A stretch of DNA of 64,000 nt. It comes from Kingdonia uniflora (Eukaryota > Streptophyta > Magnoliopsida > Ranunculales > Circaeasteraceae). The stretch lies in the NCBI GenBank assembly GCA_014058105.1, contig JACGCM010001311.1, forward strand, positions 558,001 to 622,000, written 5' to 3'. Shown here piece after piece: positions 11,879-24,000 of this stretch (its first letter is position 1; the number at the start of each line of letters is the position of its first letter). The notes under the pieces are model-generated. The model was given only the letters and a program-made list of their open reading frames with translations, had not been told where the DNA came from and did not search any database. The position numbers and the translations under genes are program-made.

Positions 11879-12967
11879 CTAGGAATCGGCGTGTTTATTC
11901 TCCCCTCGAGGAAGATATTCAAGAGTTGTTTTCGTGAACTTACTCATTCTATCCGCAACGAGGGCTGCGTATTCGATCATCTTCCCATTCTTCTTGTACT
12001 GCTCGGAATAATAATGAACGATGAGTAATGAATTTGTGTAAAGTGAGAGTTCGGGGACGTCGAGCTCAAGAGCAAGGTTGAGTCGGTGAATGAGAGCCTC
12101 ATACTCGGTGACGTTGTTGGAGACCTCAAAATCCAAACGAATTGATTTCTCAATTCTGTCATTTGAAGGGGTAATCAAAATAATCCCGATTCCTGACCCA
12201 GTGGGTCCTGCTGATCCATCTGTGAGAAGCTTCCACCCTGACATAGTAATCCAGAAAGCTCGTTCATCAAATAGTGTGGGGGTCGGATTCTCTGGCATGT
12301 TTTCGGTAAGGTCTGGGTTGTGCTCCTCCCACTCGGGATCCTCCACTAGAAAATCTGCGATAAAATCGGCAACGGCCTGACCTTTTTCGGAATGACGTTA
12401 TTCGAACTTGATTCATGTTCGCCCAAACTGATTGAGCATTGTTGCACTCTTCGTGATTTCTCTTTTTCAGACAAAACTTCCCGAAGTGGGTAGTTCATCA
12501 TCACTTTGACGGAATGCGCTTGGAAGTAGTGCTTGAGAGTCTGTGATGTACAAACAAGGGTGAGAAGAAGTTTCTTAATTTTAGAGTACCTTATTTCTGC
12601 TGGTGTGAGTGCTGATGAAGAAGATCGGTTTCTCTATTTTCCCTTCTAGACAAATGAGAGCCGAACTGAGAAAAGTATCTATGATAGCTAGGTAGATTAT
12701 CAGTTCCTCATTACCCACTGGGGTACTCATTATGGGAGACCTCCCCAAATAGATTTTGAGATCCTGAAAAGATGTTTCGTATTCTGATGTCCATGTGACT
12801 TCTGCGGTGGGCTGAACCATTCCTCGTTTGGATTATCTATGGAGTAATAGGAATAGCTATCGGCAACGGTCTGAAGATTTAGAGACGAAACGATTGATAG
12901 CGGCAATCTTGCCGGCGAGTTTTGGAATGTCTTTCGTTGTCTTTGGAGAAGGCATGTCGAGGAGAGT
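11879..12967 (-). pseudogene. RNase H regions of element C pol
   Basis: Two RNase H-like parts are visible. The first (12581-12820) is the domain fused to RT, with ELIIYLAIIDTFLSSAL and a degraded remainder. The second (11879-12346) begins WKLLTDGSAGPTGSGIGIIL, with the D-G-S-A core, and continues through VTEYEALIHRLNLALEL to YLPRGENKHADS. It is the extra, plant-type RNase H typical of the TAT lineage. RNase H removes the RNA strand during reverse transcription. Stops and frameshifts separate the pieces. Confidence 0.8.
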
Positions 12968-13840
12968 TCAAATTTGATCTGGATCAGTCTCAATCCCTTT
13001 TTTGCTGATGGGGTGGCCTAGAAAGAAGCCAAAATGTATGCCAAATTGACACTTATCAGGGTTGAGACGCATTCTACAAGGTCGAAGGATGTTAAATATT
13101 GTGTTGAGATCTGAGATGTGATTAACTGACTGTACCCTTTTGCACAAGAGATCATCAATGTAAACTTCAACGATTTTTCCCAGGTATGATTTGAATATAG
13201 AAGTCATTAATCATTGAAATGTGTCCCCTGTGTTCTTGAGCCCGAAGGGCATAACTTTGTAACAGTAAAGGCCACTTTCGGTGATAAATGTTGTCTTCTC
13301 TTAATCTTCTTCTAGAAGTGGGATTTGATTATATCCTGAAGCAACGTCCATCATAGATAGAAGATCATGACCTACAGTAGAACTGAGGATCTGATGAATG
13401 TTGAGAAGAGGGAAACTATCCTTTGGAGTATGTTTGTTCATATCCGTGAAATCTACGTAAGCGCGGACTTTTCCGTTTTCTTTAGAGGGAAACTGTTCGG
13501 ATACTTGGCTTCTCAAATGAATCCCACTTTGATCAATTTCTCAATCTCGGTGTTAACTTCATCTCGAAGATGAGGTGAAAGATGTCGCTATTTCTGTTCG
13601 ACCGCTGGGGCGTTGACGTTGATGGCTAACTTATGGCAAGCCATAGCTGGATCGACTCCGGGCATTTCTTCGAAAGACCATGCAAAAACGTCTCGATTGA
13701 GTTGCAGGAACTGGATAAGAGCGTCTTTCTCATTCTGAACCAGCTTAGTTCCGATGAATGTGCCTCTGCTAGGTCCATCAATGTCGACATATTCCGCTGG
13801 CTCCTCAGTAGGTGATTGATCGTTGAGGTGATCAATTTTT
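12968..13840 (-). pseudogene. Reverse transcriptase of element C (broken)
   Basis: The reverse strand shows RT blocks in order: an entry segment (FEEMPGVDPAMACHKL), the RAYVDFTDMNKHTPKDSFPL block, LLSMMDVASGYNQI, and the catalytic motif VEVYIDDLL with Y-I-D-D near 13150. RNPDKCQFG-like and FFLGHPISKKGIE segments follow. Frameshifts and stops between 13207 and 13301 and around 13520-13590 break the frame. The catalytic aspartates are retained. Confidence 0.85.
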
Positions 13841-13848
13841 TGTAATTG

Positions 13849-14640
13849 CTATCCAACCAATCTGTCTAAAGTATCTAGGATGGCAGAGACAGTATTTTTA
13901 CAAGCTAGAGAAAGTTTCTGACTACCTATGATCTCGTAAATGCCGTTGTCATGCTTAAACCGAAGTGCTTGATGATAGGCGGAAGCGATTGCTTCCATAT
14001 TGTGTATCCAGCAATGGCCCATGATCCTAAGATAACGAGACTTGGCATTGATGATGTAGAAAATGACATCGATAGTGGCAGGTCCTGCAGTAATAGGTAA
14101 GATAATCTTGCCCACTCGTTCCTCTCTAGAGCCGTTAAACCCGCTGATATCGGTGTCGCTCTGAATGACTTTGCCAGCTAAACCCATCTGGTCGATCGTA
14201 CTCTAAAAAAGAATTTCAATACCACTTCCAGTATCGATCATCATTGTGTGCATGACAAACTGCTTCATCTTGAGCATTATGACTAACGCATTGTGATGTA
14301 CAAATTTAACATGGCTAGTATCGCAATCCTCAAAGAGATTCCAAGGTGGCAATTGCTTGACTCGAGAAGAAGTTTGGCTTTTTATTCTTGAGGTGTAAGA
14401 TCACAGCATTTGGAAAGCCATCGGCGCTTTGATCGACTGAAATTGTTAATTTGGCTGATTTTGATCATGTTACTAAGGTGTATGTAGTAGAGATGCTTCT
14501 CCCCAGCTCTGTCGTTGGCCTGAACCACTTCGAGTTGTTTCTTATGGTTGCCATCTTGGTATGACTTCAGGTTAACAATGTATTCGAGCATCCGTCCTTC
14601 CATAAAAATGAGCTCTAGCATCCGCAGTATAACATAAGAA
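13849..14640 (-). pseudogene. Aspartic protease of element C
   Basis: The reverse strand near 14215-14262 reads MMIDTGSGIEILF, the D-T-G-S active-site motif. It is followed after one stop by MGLAGKVIQSDTDISGFNG and FYIINAKSRYLRIMG, a retroviral-type protease fold. The 14382-14621 frame upstream is the Gag-protease linker also present in A and B (LEYIxxxRxxxYIxxxxSYQ). The enzyme would cut the Gag-Pol polyprotein. A stop after the active site inactivates it. Confidence 0.75.
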
Positions 14641-14852
14641 TTATCAGTAGAATGATGATTTACCTTATGGTGTAGGCAAAATGGTTGACTCTCGATGGGC
14701 TCCAGTGGTCGAGAGGCGCGGTAGAGCGGGTCTTATAACAGTAGTGGAAAAAGCGTGGAGATTCGGACGTTCAGCTTTGAGAGGACGGGTTTGTTTTGCA
14801 GACCGCTTCTCTGAGGGTACTTAGTATTTCCCTTGGTGCATTTATGATCTCT

Positions 14853-16124
14853 TTATTCCTCCTTAGGCTCACTGGTCTGCTCTACGGGTGGGGATTTAGT
14901 GGAGAGGATAGACTTAGTAGACTTTTGTCGCCTCGACATCATCCTTTTTAAGTCGACGTAACCGTTGACTTTGGTGATCATCTCCTCTAGCGTCGTAGGT
15001 TTGTTAAGAAAGAGGTATTCCTTGGCTTTGCAATCGAGCGGGAGAACATTGGTAAAAGTGGTCACAATTGTCTTTTGGTCGAGGTTATCCATCTTTCTTA
15101 CGAGCTCTAGGAATTTCTTTGAAAAGTCTTTACGCTTTTCTCCATGTGTCTGCTTAAGACCGATAAGAGAATACAAGTTCTCCTCTTTGTCTCTGTTATG
15201 GGCATATGTTTTGACGAACAACTTCTACAGCTGATCAAATGTGTAGATAGATTTCTCAGGAAGAGAGTGGAACCATCAGAGTGGCTCTTCCTGTAAACTT
15301 GTGGCGAATAGATGGCAGAGAATGTGGTTGAGATTGGAGTACAACCCCAATGAATTACAGTATTGATGGATATGCTCCTTCGGGTTTGTACCTTTGTACT
15401 TATGAATTTGTGGAGTATAGAAACCTTTCGGTATTTCCATATCGAATAGTTCTTTGGCAATCGGACTTCCTTGTAACGTCGTGGTGTCACCGGTAGTGCC
15501 CAGAACTTGTGCCTCGATCAACTCCTTAATTCATTGATCCATATGTTCTTTTGTGACGTAATGACGTGTTGGTTAATATGTTAGACGTGTTGGCAGGGGA
15601 TGATGAGTTCTCATACCTTCACTCAAGCAATCCCGTGCTAGAATCTGACGGAGAGGTCGCTGGTCTTCCTCCTGAAGGACGAGAATTTGGTGAGCCCGAA
15701 TGACTTCTGATTGGACTTCTCCCCCCAAATGGATGGAGGGTTGCTGTCCATGTGGTAGATTTCTGGAGATTGCATTACTGGTGACTCCCCAAAGTCCCAA
15801 CCTTTCCCTTGCCGAAATGCGGGAGGTTTCTGGAAGTTGATCGTGGCCCCTGGCTAGAGGAGCCTGCTGAGTATTTTGCAGAGCCTTGAGTGCAGTCTGC
15901 ATCATCATCATCTGATCTTCATGCCGTTTGAGCGATGTCAAGCGAGCTTATCATTCTTCATCGAGCTCTTTTTCTCGGAGCTCGCGATCTTTTGTCAAAT
16001 GAAGTTCGAGCTAGGCGCATTTCTTTGCCTCTAGGTGGAGATTCGCTCGTAACTCGGTGAGTTGTCCCGGATCTACCGAAATTTCGAGCTGAGTTCTTGC
16101 AGCCTGTCGGCTGGAAGAAACCAT
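14853..16124 (-). pseudogene. Gag of element C (degraded)
   Basis: It starts at the ATG at 16124 (MVSSSRQAARTQLEI), about 53 bp downstream of the primer-binding site, and ends near 14853. The central part is broken by stops and frameshifts (15107-15941 in several frames). The 3' part (14853-15221) is clear capsid-like sequence: FVKTYAHNRDKEENLYSL, then LRKMDNLDQK-like and LVLPLDCKAKEYLFL-like blocks. They match A and B. Confidence 0.8.
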
Positions 16125-16176
16125 AGTTGAAAATTATAATGAAAGACTGCCTTCGGATATCGTGGAAATGCAGTCC

Positions 16177-16194
16177 TTCTCACAGACGATGCCA
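16177..16194 (-). other. Primer-binding site of element C
   Basis: The reverse strand reads TGGCATCGTCTGTGAGAA, two bases inside the 5' LTR end. It is a variant of the sites in A and B. Confidence 0.7.
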
Positions 16195-16196
16195 AA

Positions 16197-16772
16197 TGTA
16201 ATAGCAAAATTCTATAGCTCGATAAGATTAGGAATTAGCTATTACACCAATGATCCTAAAACAATACGCCAATATAAAACAAGAATTGGAGACAGGTGTT
16301 TTTAGCGTGGAAAACCTCTGAACAGGTAAAAAATGACGACCTTGTATGGAGGATTTTTGTAATAGTATATTTATTGCTTGGAGTGGATATCTTTATTACA
16401 AGTCATTTCTAGAATATAGAAATGCTTTTGATCTCGTAAATAAGGTTTGAGTAATTTTTCTGGCCCTGTCTCTTCTGGTACTTTTCCTTTATATAGGCTT
16501 CTCCCACAGCTCTTCGTCGTGCTGGAGCACGTCTTCCGAATAATGTGGTTAATAGCGGCTGACTGGATAATTGACGAGTTCGTGGGAGATATGTATCTTT
16601 GACTAAATAACGTTTTTCAGGTTTAACTCGACCCACGTTCTTGAGTAGTTCGTGGGGGTGGTTGAAATGTTTGACTAGAGTGTTAAGTGCAAAAATTACG
16701 TGAGCCTGAGATGGATATAAATCGAGCTGTGTGAACTTGATTATGAGTGAGGTCGAGGGATAAGTCCCTACA
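16197..16772 (-). repeat. 5' LTR of element C
   Basis: 576 bp, starting TGTAATAGC and ending CA. It aligns with 2499-3076 throughout. The conserved TATA-like tract (cctttatataggcttctccc) lies near 16488. Confidence 0.93.
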
Positions 16773-16777
16773 GTGTC

Positions 16778-16917
16778 AGTTGAGACATTTGTGTTGTCTA
16801 TGTTTCCTAATTTTGTTGGTTTGCTTCTGATTGTGCCCCGTACTCTATTGGTGAGACAAAAAGCTTATTTTGCTCGAAGATGAAGCTTGAGTTCGAGATG
16901 TGAAATAAACCACTACA
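16778..16917 (-). repeat. Remainder of element A's 5' LTR
   Basis: From 16778 the sequence matches the terminal part of element B's LTR (cgtactctattggtgagac, tgaagcttgagttcgagatg) and ends ccactaca. This restores A's LTR across the C insertion. Confidence 0.85.
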
Positions 16918-19300
16918 GTACCGAAATATTATAACGTCCATAACCGAATGGTAGGTCTATTTGTAATCGACGCCAGATCTCTTAGAAAATTTATGGACAA
17001 CTAGTCTTGCCTTGACCTAATCTCTCCAAGTTAATCATGTTTTCGTACCATTTTTATTAATAACCGATAAGCTCTATGGCATCACTTCGTATTATGCTAG
17101 CAAGTTAAGCTCTATTTGGATTCCAAACACCCATTTTGGCAAATATACAATAACACAAAATTATTTGAATAAGTGGTTTAAAATCATCATCTTTGATGGC
17201 GAGTACAACAGCGAATATGAATACCTTGTCAATAAATCTCTACTAAACGATCTTACGTTGTGCCATTATAAACTTTTAGTATATCGATATCTTCTTATTA
17301 TCATACGTATGTGCTACCCCGGGCTTGTCTCACAATGCATCAACTGGTCACATAGCTACTATTAGCTTGTCGATTGGTGGTTCCATCCCCGATAAACCAA
17401 CTATACCATTAGTCATATTTGTCCCTTATTTCGCAGCTCCCCAACTAAGAATACTTTCTTCCAACGGTGCTCTGCACTAAGTGCAAGCCTCATATTCATT
17501 TACGGTATAAATTTCTCCATAACGTTCAGCTGTATAGATGCATTACTTACAGGTACATAAACCTACAATACTTTAGCAGCGCCTATGAATGTGTTTGGCA
17601 ATTTATTTGCAACCTATTGCAGGTTTGTAATCCGTAGAACCTTATTGTCACTTAACTTATGTAGAGGGATGTAAATGAGATAATGATAGTATTTTCTAAC
17701 TAATTTTGGAAAATCTTCAGCATTGACTGTCATATCTCCCCCTAATGCTGAGAATATCATCTCATCTAAGTGATAATCGGCCATGCAGTATATACGTCGC
17801 CAATGGGTTTTAAATATCTAGTGATAGATGTGAATCATTACCCACATAATATTAGGCCAATATTGAGGGTCTCATCTTTGTACATTGTGGTGGCGCGCTT
17901 AGCACCTGAACGGAACATCCAGATGTTTATCGATGGGCGACACCGGATTCTGACCAAGTTATTAGTTGTTTTGGGAAATATTTGATGATTTCTATGAAAC
18001 GAATCCTAATCAGTATTGCGGGAGCAAAAGTGCATAGCTCTCACACTAGCTGGAAGCTGTGATCGTAATAATAGTAGCCTAACGATTATCCTAAATTGCT
18101 TAATTAAGTTCTCTGCCAATCCCGAGTTGGGTATGGTATGGAGTACTCACAATACTCAGTCATATATTACATTTAGCGGTAAAATAATCATCTGGGTGAG
18201 TCGAACTTGCAAGCCCCTGTCAAGTCTCATCAATCAGCTTGATCAGTTAATCCAGGAACTGAGCCTGCGATTGAATGATCTAAGTAAGAACTGAGTCTGT
18301 GATCGAAAGATGTATTCTTAATAATCCTCCTCATCCTAGCCTGGAGAAGTGTATTAGAAACCATTCTAATAGCGTGTTCTAACCTTTAGACATAAAGGGA
18401 ATGCACAGAACCTTGTTTGTTATTTTCTTTGATAATCTTTGTGTGATAATCATTATCATGTATCTCCCTAAAACTCAATAAAATCCGGCTAAATTTGCTA
18501 GTATATAAAGCGGACTAGATACCATGTATCGTACCGTTATGGTATAATAGCGTGATGCACTTAGTGCGTTATATCTTATTGGCTGCGCCAATGATATTTG
18601 TGACATCCTCGATGCACAAGGTTAGAGACAATAAATATGTTCATATCTCAAAAGGATCGAGTGCGTGGTAGTTATCCCTTAGACATGTATCATTACTCAT
18701 CCGATTATCGGTAATGCTTAATGAGCATATAGATCTATAAGCGGGTTGTATATAGTAGGTCATTATCATACATGGAATTTAACTACTTCTCAAGTAATAA
18801 ATTTACAAAAAAATCAAAGAACAATCTCACATAGATGGGTGACAGACGTAGAAATACGTAAGATTAATACGCCTAAGAGTATCATTTCGTTAATCCCGAT
18901 TTATTATTTTTGAATATTAGTAGCATTTTCTTATTTTCAGACATTTATCACTTTTGGAGCTAATAAATAGAAAAACACAGCTGATAGAAGGTACAAAGAG
19001 TTGAAGCATCTCCAGTAGTCTCTCAGGTACAATGAAGATGTCTATATTCAATGTACTTGTAGATTTACTTCAAGGAATGAAGATGATCAAGAACTCTACA
19101 AAGATTAGCTTGAGAAGAATTATCTAGATAGAAGATAAAGTATAAATAAGGTAGGATTTATCTAAGATAGGGTTTATCTTTACTTAGAGATAGAGTTTCA
19201 GAAATATAAACAAGTCTCTCCTATCACCTATAAATATTAGAGCAATTTAATGTATTTTTTATCTTAATTGTGGAGTAAAGAAAGCTTATTTTTCTGTAGT

Positions 19301-19303
<3 letters not shown>
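16918..19303. other. No gene recognised
   Basis: About 2.4 kb with only short open frames and no motif I recognise on either strand. A few TATA-like and hairpin-forming stretches occur near 18535-18600. It is probably old, diverged transposon or intergenic DNA. Confidence 0.4.

Positions 19304-19359
<56 letters not shown>
19304..19359. repeat. (CT)n microsatellite
   Basis: A run of about 28 uninterrupted CT dinucleotides. Confidence 0.98.
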
Positions 19360-19361
<2 letters not shown>

Positions 19362-19883
19362 TTATTTACTTTATACTCTTAGAATTAAGCTATTATCGAT
19401 AACCATTAATGGAGAGCTGGTCTCCTTAGCTTAGGCTAAGGATCGACCTCTCGAAGATTGGTAGCTAAATATAGTAGTTATATCATAAAATAGATCTAGT
19501 ATTGCTCTACAATACTCTGGTTTGTAGTAGAGAAGGGTTGATTTAGCCATGATAACCTCAATCTATTATGAAGATGAAGAAGATGCCAAATTAGACATAT
19601 TTGGTGGTTTTTTCGTTCAAAAAAATTACTAGATTACTAGATCACTAGAAACTTAAACACTTCGCCTAGACATAGAGAGAGTATACAAGACCTAGATCCG
19701 ATTGTCCAAGAACAATTAAGTCCTTATGTTGGGTTTTAGCCATAAACCCTAGATTCTAAACCCAAATAGACCTAACAACGGCTATTACGAGCGAATAAAT
19801 TTTATTTTATAAATATTACTTTAGTAAACTATGTCGGAGTAGATCCAAAGCCTAGGTGTTTTCCTTATAATCGTACCGAAAGT

Positions 19884-20060
19884 CGTAATTATATTTATGT
19901 TTTAGTCCAAAACCTTTTTATCAAAATTAGTTAAGTTAATTAAGAAATTAGATTTTTAATACGTTTACTCCCCGTGGATTCGACCCCAGCTTACCCTTAT
20001 TATATTACGACGCCCGCATTTTTTAGCGGGGTATTTAAAGACCAAGTTTTTCTCGCATCA
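19884..20060 (+). repeat. Dispersed repeat, copy 1 (ends CTCGCATCA)
   Basis: This segment (tttaatacgtttactccccg, cttacccttattatattacg, agcggggtatttaaagac, ending ctcgcatca) is homologous to the reverse complement of 63808-64000, and both stop at the same terminal CTCGCATCA. A CA end and a purine/pyrimidine layout suggest an LTR edge of an unidentified retroelement. No coding part was found next to it. Confidence 0.65.
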
Positions 20061-21015
20061 ATGCGATACCAAACCAGTGCATGTCATAAACATTTTGTTA
20101 AACTAACTAGTAAAGAGTTCCCAACTCAGTCAATGATAGTATTAATAAAGTAAAACTACTATTATGCAACAAGTAAAGTTACAACTTGACAATGCTCTTT
20201 AGGTGACATCATTCATCTACTAAAAATTTATTATTGTTCATTCTTAAAATTATCTCCAAGGCTGCATTGGTATCATGGGAGAAATCTATGGTCACAAACT
20301 CCGCCGTGGCGAGGTCTGCGCTAGCTGTGATCATACGATAAATTTGGGGTTGATCTTTTCATATCGTCTGGGGTGCCTTGCAATCCCGTGCCCGACTATC
20401 TCATATTCATTTATGAATTTTTCTTATTCTATCTTGGTCTATTAGTGAACTTATTGTTCCCTTTGCCTTAGCTTACTGATTGCCAGAATTTATTCCTACT
20501 GTTGTTACTACCTCTCATTTATCTACGGTTGCGACCCTATCTATAACTTCTCCTATTACTAGACCTAACATTGTACCATGCACCATAGCACATGCTTACT
20601 ATTAGTAGGTATAAGCTTGAGGTTCTTAAGCAGTAGCTCATTATTTTGCTTAAAAATAAGAAAAACTTAAATCATGTCTGCATGATCTATTGAATATTGT
20701 CTCGAAAACACAATATTTAAAGCATAGAAAATGTAATAGAATATTCCCAATATTTCTATTTACCTCAACTATTTTTCCACGTAATATTATAATAGAGTTA
20801 CGCCGCCGAATAAAATTCTGCTGCAGACATATAATAATAGAATAGTATAGGGTAATCTATTAAGGTATTCCTGAATATAAAAGCGACGGTGCAAACAAAG
20901 CTCCTACTTTATTATTTAGAGACTCATTGTTCTCAATAATAGTCTTTTCTAGATTTTGTAACAATAGATGGATTTCAGTTTCCTTACAGGTCAAGTTTGT
21001 TAGTACCGAAATAGA
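20061..21015. other. No gene recognised
   Basis: Intergenic-looking AT-rich sequence between the dispersed repeat and the hAT target site. No motif or long open frame is seen. Confidence 0.4.
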
Positions 21016-21023
21016 GTTGTAGT

Positions 21024-24000
21024 CAGGGCCAGTGCTAGGTTCTTGGTTACCTAAAGTGAACCAATAAAATGATGCCCATTGTGTATATTTAAAATAAAAA
21101 ATTACTTAATTTTTTTTTTTAGCAAAATATGGCAATTCATTTCATTAATAGATAACCGAATCAAAAGTTAGATTCTAAAGGGGGGGGGGGAATGGTAATG
21201 GTGCTTTATAGATAACTTGATCCACTTCACAAAAAAAAACACAAAAAACTAAATACGTCGGCGTGCTTGAATCTTTTTCCTTGGTTTTTGAGCAGCAAAA
21301 TTTTCAATGATGCTTCCATATTCAAGTTTAGCGACCATATCATATTTAATTGATAACAAAGCTAATCATTTCAATCTATCTTGTGACATTGTTGACCGGA
21401 GGTAGGATTTAATCAACTTCAACTTTGAAAATGTTCTTTCAGCATATGCAACCGTAACCGGAATCGTTAACACCACTCTGTACATAATCCAAGCATTTGA
21501 AAATTTTAATTCTCTATGACTGGAGTTTATATAATTAAGCACATCAATTTTTTTTGTTATATTCTCCGGTAAAACAAATTTCAACACATCTAGTTCTGAA
21601 AATAACTGATTCCCATTAATATCTGACCACATGCCATATTTCAAATAACCTTTAAGCTTTAAACAATAATCCTTCAACTTTTTATCATTTGTAGATCTGA
21701 ACTTCTTCAAATCAAACAAGAAACCAAACTTTTCTCCATACTTTTTAAATTGCTCGAACCAAGTCTTAAACTAGTTACCACCTTTATCTAAAATATACAA
21801 GAAGTAATTTACTCTAAAATCATCTTCAGCTGATAGTACCACATGACCCTCATCATTTCTAAATTCATCAAATTGCACATTTCTACGAATTTTCAGCTTT
21901 TCATGAAACATCGGTTTAACATTCAATTCAATTACAATCTCTTTCGCTTCAGCCATGCAAGCTTGGAAACCATTTTCTCTATAATTTTTAAAGAAAATTG
22001 TGAGTTCTTCTAAACGTGTTATAGCAACATTAATATCTATGTCTTTGCTCTGCAAAAATTTGCTTATAGTATTAAGAACGTTTAATAAATTAAACCAAAT
22101 GCATAACCCAACCAAAAACTCAAAACTCTCGATTTCAATAGTAACCAAGTTACTTGCTTCCCTATTTGCATTAGAATCTTTAGTAGTATTTGATAAATGA
22201 ACTAGCATATCTCTTAGTTTCGAAGTTTGAAATCTTACTGCCCTAACACTTTCAATATGACTTTCCCAACGTGTTGCAAACAAAGGCTTCAATGACAATC
22301 TACTTACATGGTCTTTAAGAACTTGCCACCGCAGTGTAGAAGAAGAGAACAAATTATATAACCGTTGTATAACTCCCAAAAAATGTGACGCTTTAGTGCA
22401 ACAATTAGCCATGTCACATATTAAAAGATTGAGACTATGACAACCACAAGGCATATAAAAGGCCCTCAGATTTATATCAAGTAATCTTCTATGAACACCT
22501 ACGTGCTCCCCTTTCATATTTGACCCATTATCATATCCTTGTCCCCTAACATCATCAATGTCGAGTTGAAGAGTTCTTAATACTTCTTGCAATTTGTTAA
22601 AAAGTCCAAGACCCGATGTATCGTCCACTTTCAGAAATTTAATAAAGAACTCTTCCACCTTTATTGGACTCTCCGAAACATCTACACATCGTATAACAAG
22701 TGACATTTGTTCCACATGAATCATATCTGGAGTACAATCCAGGATAACCAAAAAATATCTCTCTTCTTGAATTTTATTGATAATTGAAACTTGGATCTCA
22801 TCGGCTAATGTGAGTATCAACACATTCTGGGTTTCGTGACTCAAATAATGAGTATGAAGTTTTTCTATATTAACTTGTCGAGCATGCTCTTTCATTATCG
22901 AATCAAACGCCGCAATCATTTTAATGAACTTACAGAAAAGTCCATTATTGCGTTCATCGATTTTCTCCTTCTTCCCACGGAAAGCCAAATTATTATAAGC
23001 AAGTGTTTTCACCACCATGATTATTCTTACCAATACTTGCTTCCAACGTTCTTTTTCTTGTTGAATTCGATCTTGTTCAATTTTGTCGATCGTTATATTC
23101 TTCTTCAAGCATATTTCCAACTCAATCCATGCGCTCATGTTAATAAGATGTCCATTACTAGTCTCATGGGATTTAAGCTTGGAAATAAGATTACGCCAAT
23201 CATCACCTCCTTCTTCCGCCAAGTAAGTAGTCATTTTTCGTGTTTAAACAACTTGCAACAAAAACAAAATACCTTATTCGAGCAATCTGAATACACAAAC
23301 CATTTCCTATCTTATTTGTCCCCATTAGGTAAATAACGTGTATAATATGTAGAAGCAAAGTATCTTTTTCGAACATCTTTTGGAAATGATTCTTTATCTT
23401 TCAGGACTCTAATGGGACCTTTTTTGACTAATGAGTCCCTTAATGACTTATCAACCCTCTCCCAAGTTCCAGGATCATAATTGATAACGGGCAAAACTTG
23501 AGTATTATCATTATCATCTTCTTCATTAACATTTTCCTCGTCAACTTCTTCAATATTATTCGCATTCGCATTTTCTTCATTAACATTATCATTTTCAACT
23601 TCTTCAATATTATTCTCATTCCCAACTTCTTCAATAACATTTTCGGTTTCCTCAATAACATCTTCTTTCCCAAGATCTCCAGTAATACCCATATTTACAT
23701 CCTCATGACCCTCATAAATATTTTCAGTCACCAAACCTTCATTTGAAGTCCCTAGTTGTTAAATTTTCCCAAAATATTTATTAAGAGATCCTACTTGAGA
23801 ATTGCTCAATTTGTCTTTCATTTTCTTCTTGAGTCTTTTCTCATGTCCACAATCTTGTTTACGCTTCAGCATTGTCTAAAAAAAATACTTTCAAGCCTCA
23901 GACTTTAAACATTTAGCTATAACTTGTGACAACTAAACTGCTAAATTTATTAACAAAAATCCCAAAGCAACATTGCACATAATACATAGTAACACAAGAA

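Larger units (their letters stand above)
2499..16772 (-). mobile_element. TAT-like Ty3/Gypsy element C, complete with LTRs, inserted in A's LTR
   Basis: Two direct LTRs (2499-3076 and 16197-16772) bracket a 14.3-kb element read on the minus strand. The order is 5' LTR, primer-binding site, gag, protease, RT, RNase H regions, integrase, 161-bp tandem repeats, an antisense gene on the plus strand, polypurine tract, 3' LTR. The flanking five bases are GTGTT on the left and GTGTC on the right, a target duplication with one mismatch. Insertion into A's LTR shows that C is younger than A. The antisense gene and tandem repeats beyond integrase are features known from the TAT group (for example Grande and Ogre-type elements). 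Most ORFs carry stops, but integrase is open, so decay is partial. Confidence 0.92.
1..16917 (-). mobile_element. TAT-lineage Ty3/Gypsy element A, partial, host of element C
   Basis: The window starts inside this minus-strand retrotransposon. Visible parts are a protease start at the left edge, gag (to 1843), a primer-binding site, and a 5' LTR that begins at 1916. That LTR is interrupted at 2498 by element C and resumes after 16777, ending in CA at 16917. The rejoined LTR is about 720 bp and matches the LTRs of element B (45240-45968 and 55081-55835) along its length, so A and B belong to one family. The rest of pol and the 3' LTR lie outside the window. Lineage is inferred from gag and protease similarity to B and C. 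The split structure and boundary motifs are seen directly. Confidence 0.85.

Noticed and set aside
16918..19303. Virus-like (pararetroviral) insertion
   Set aside because: No coat-protein, movement or RT motif was found in either strand of this stretch.
21180..21190. Homopolymer runs (G-run near 21180, G-run near 37488, C-run near 53321) as special elements
   Set aside because: Single short homopolymers. They may be assembly-prone but show no structure.
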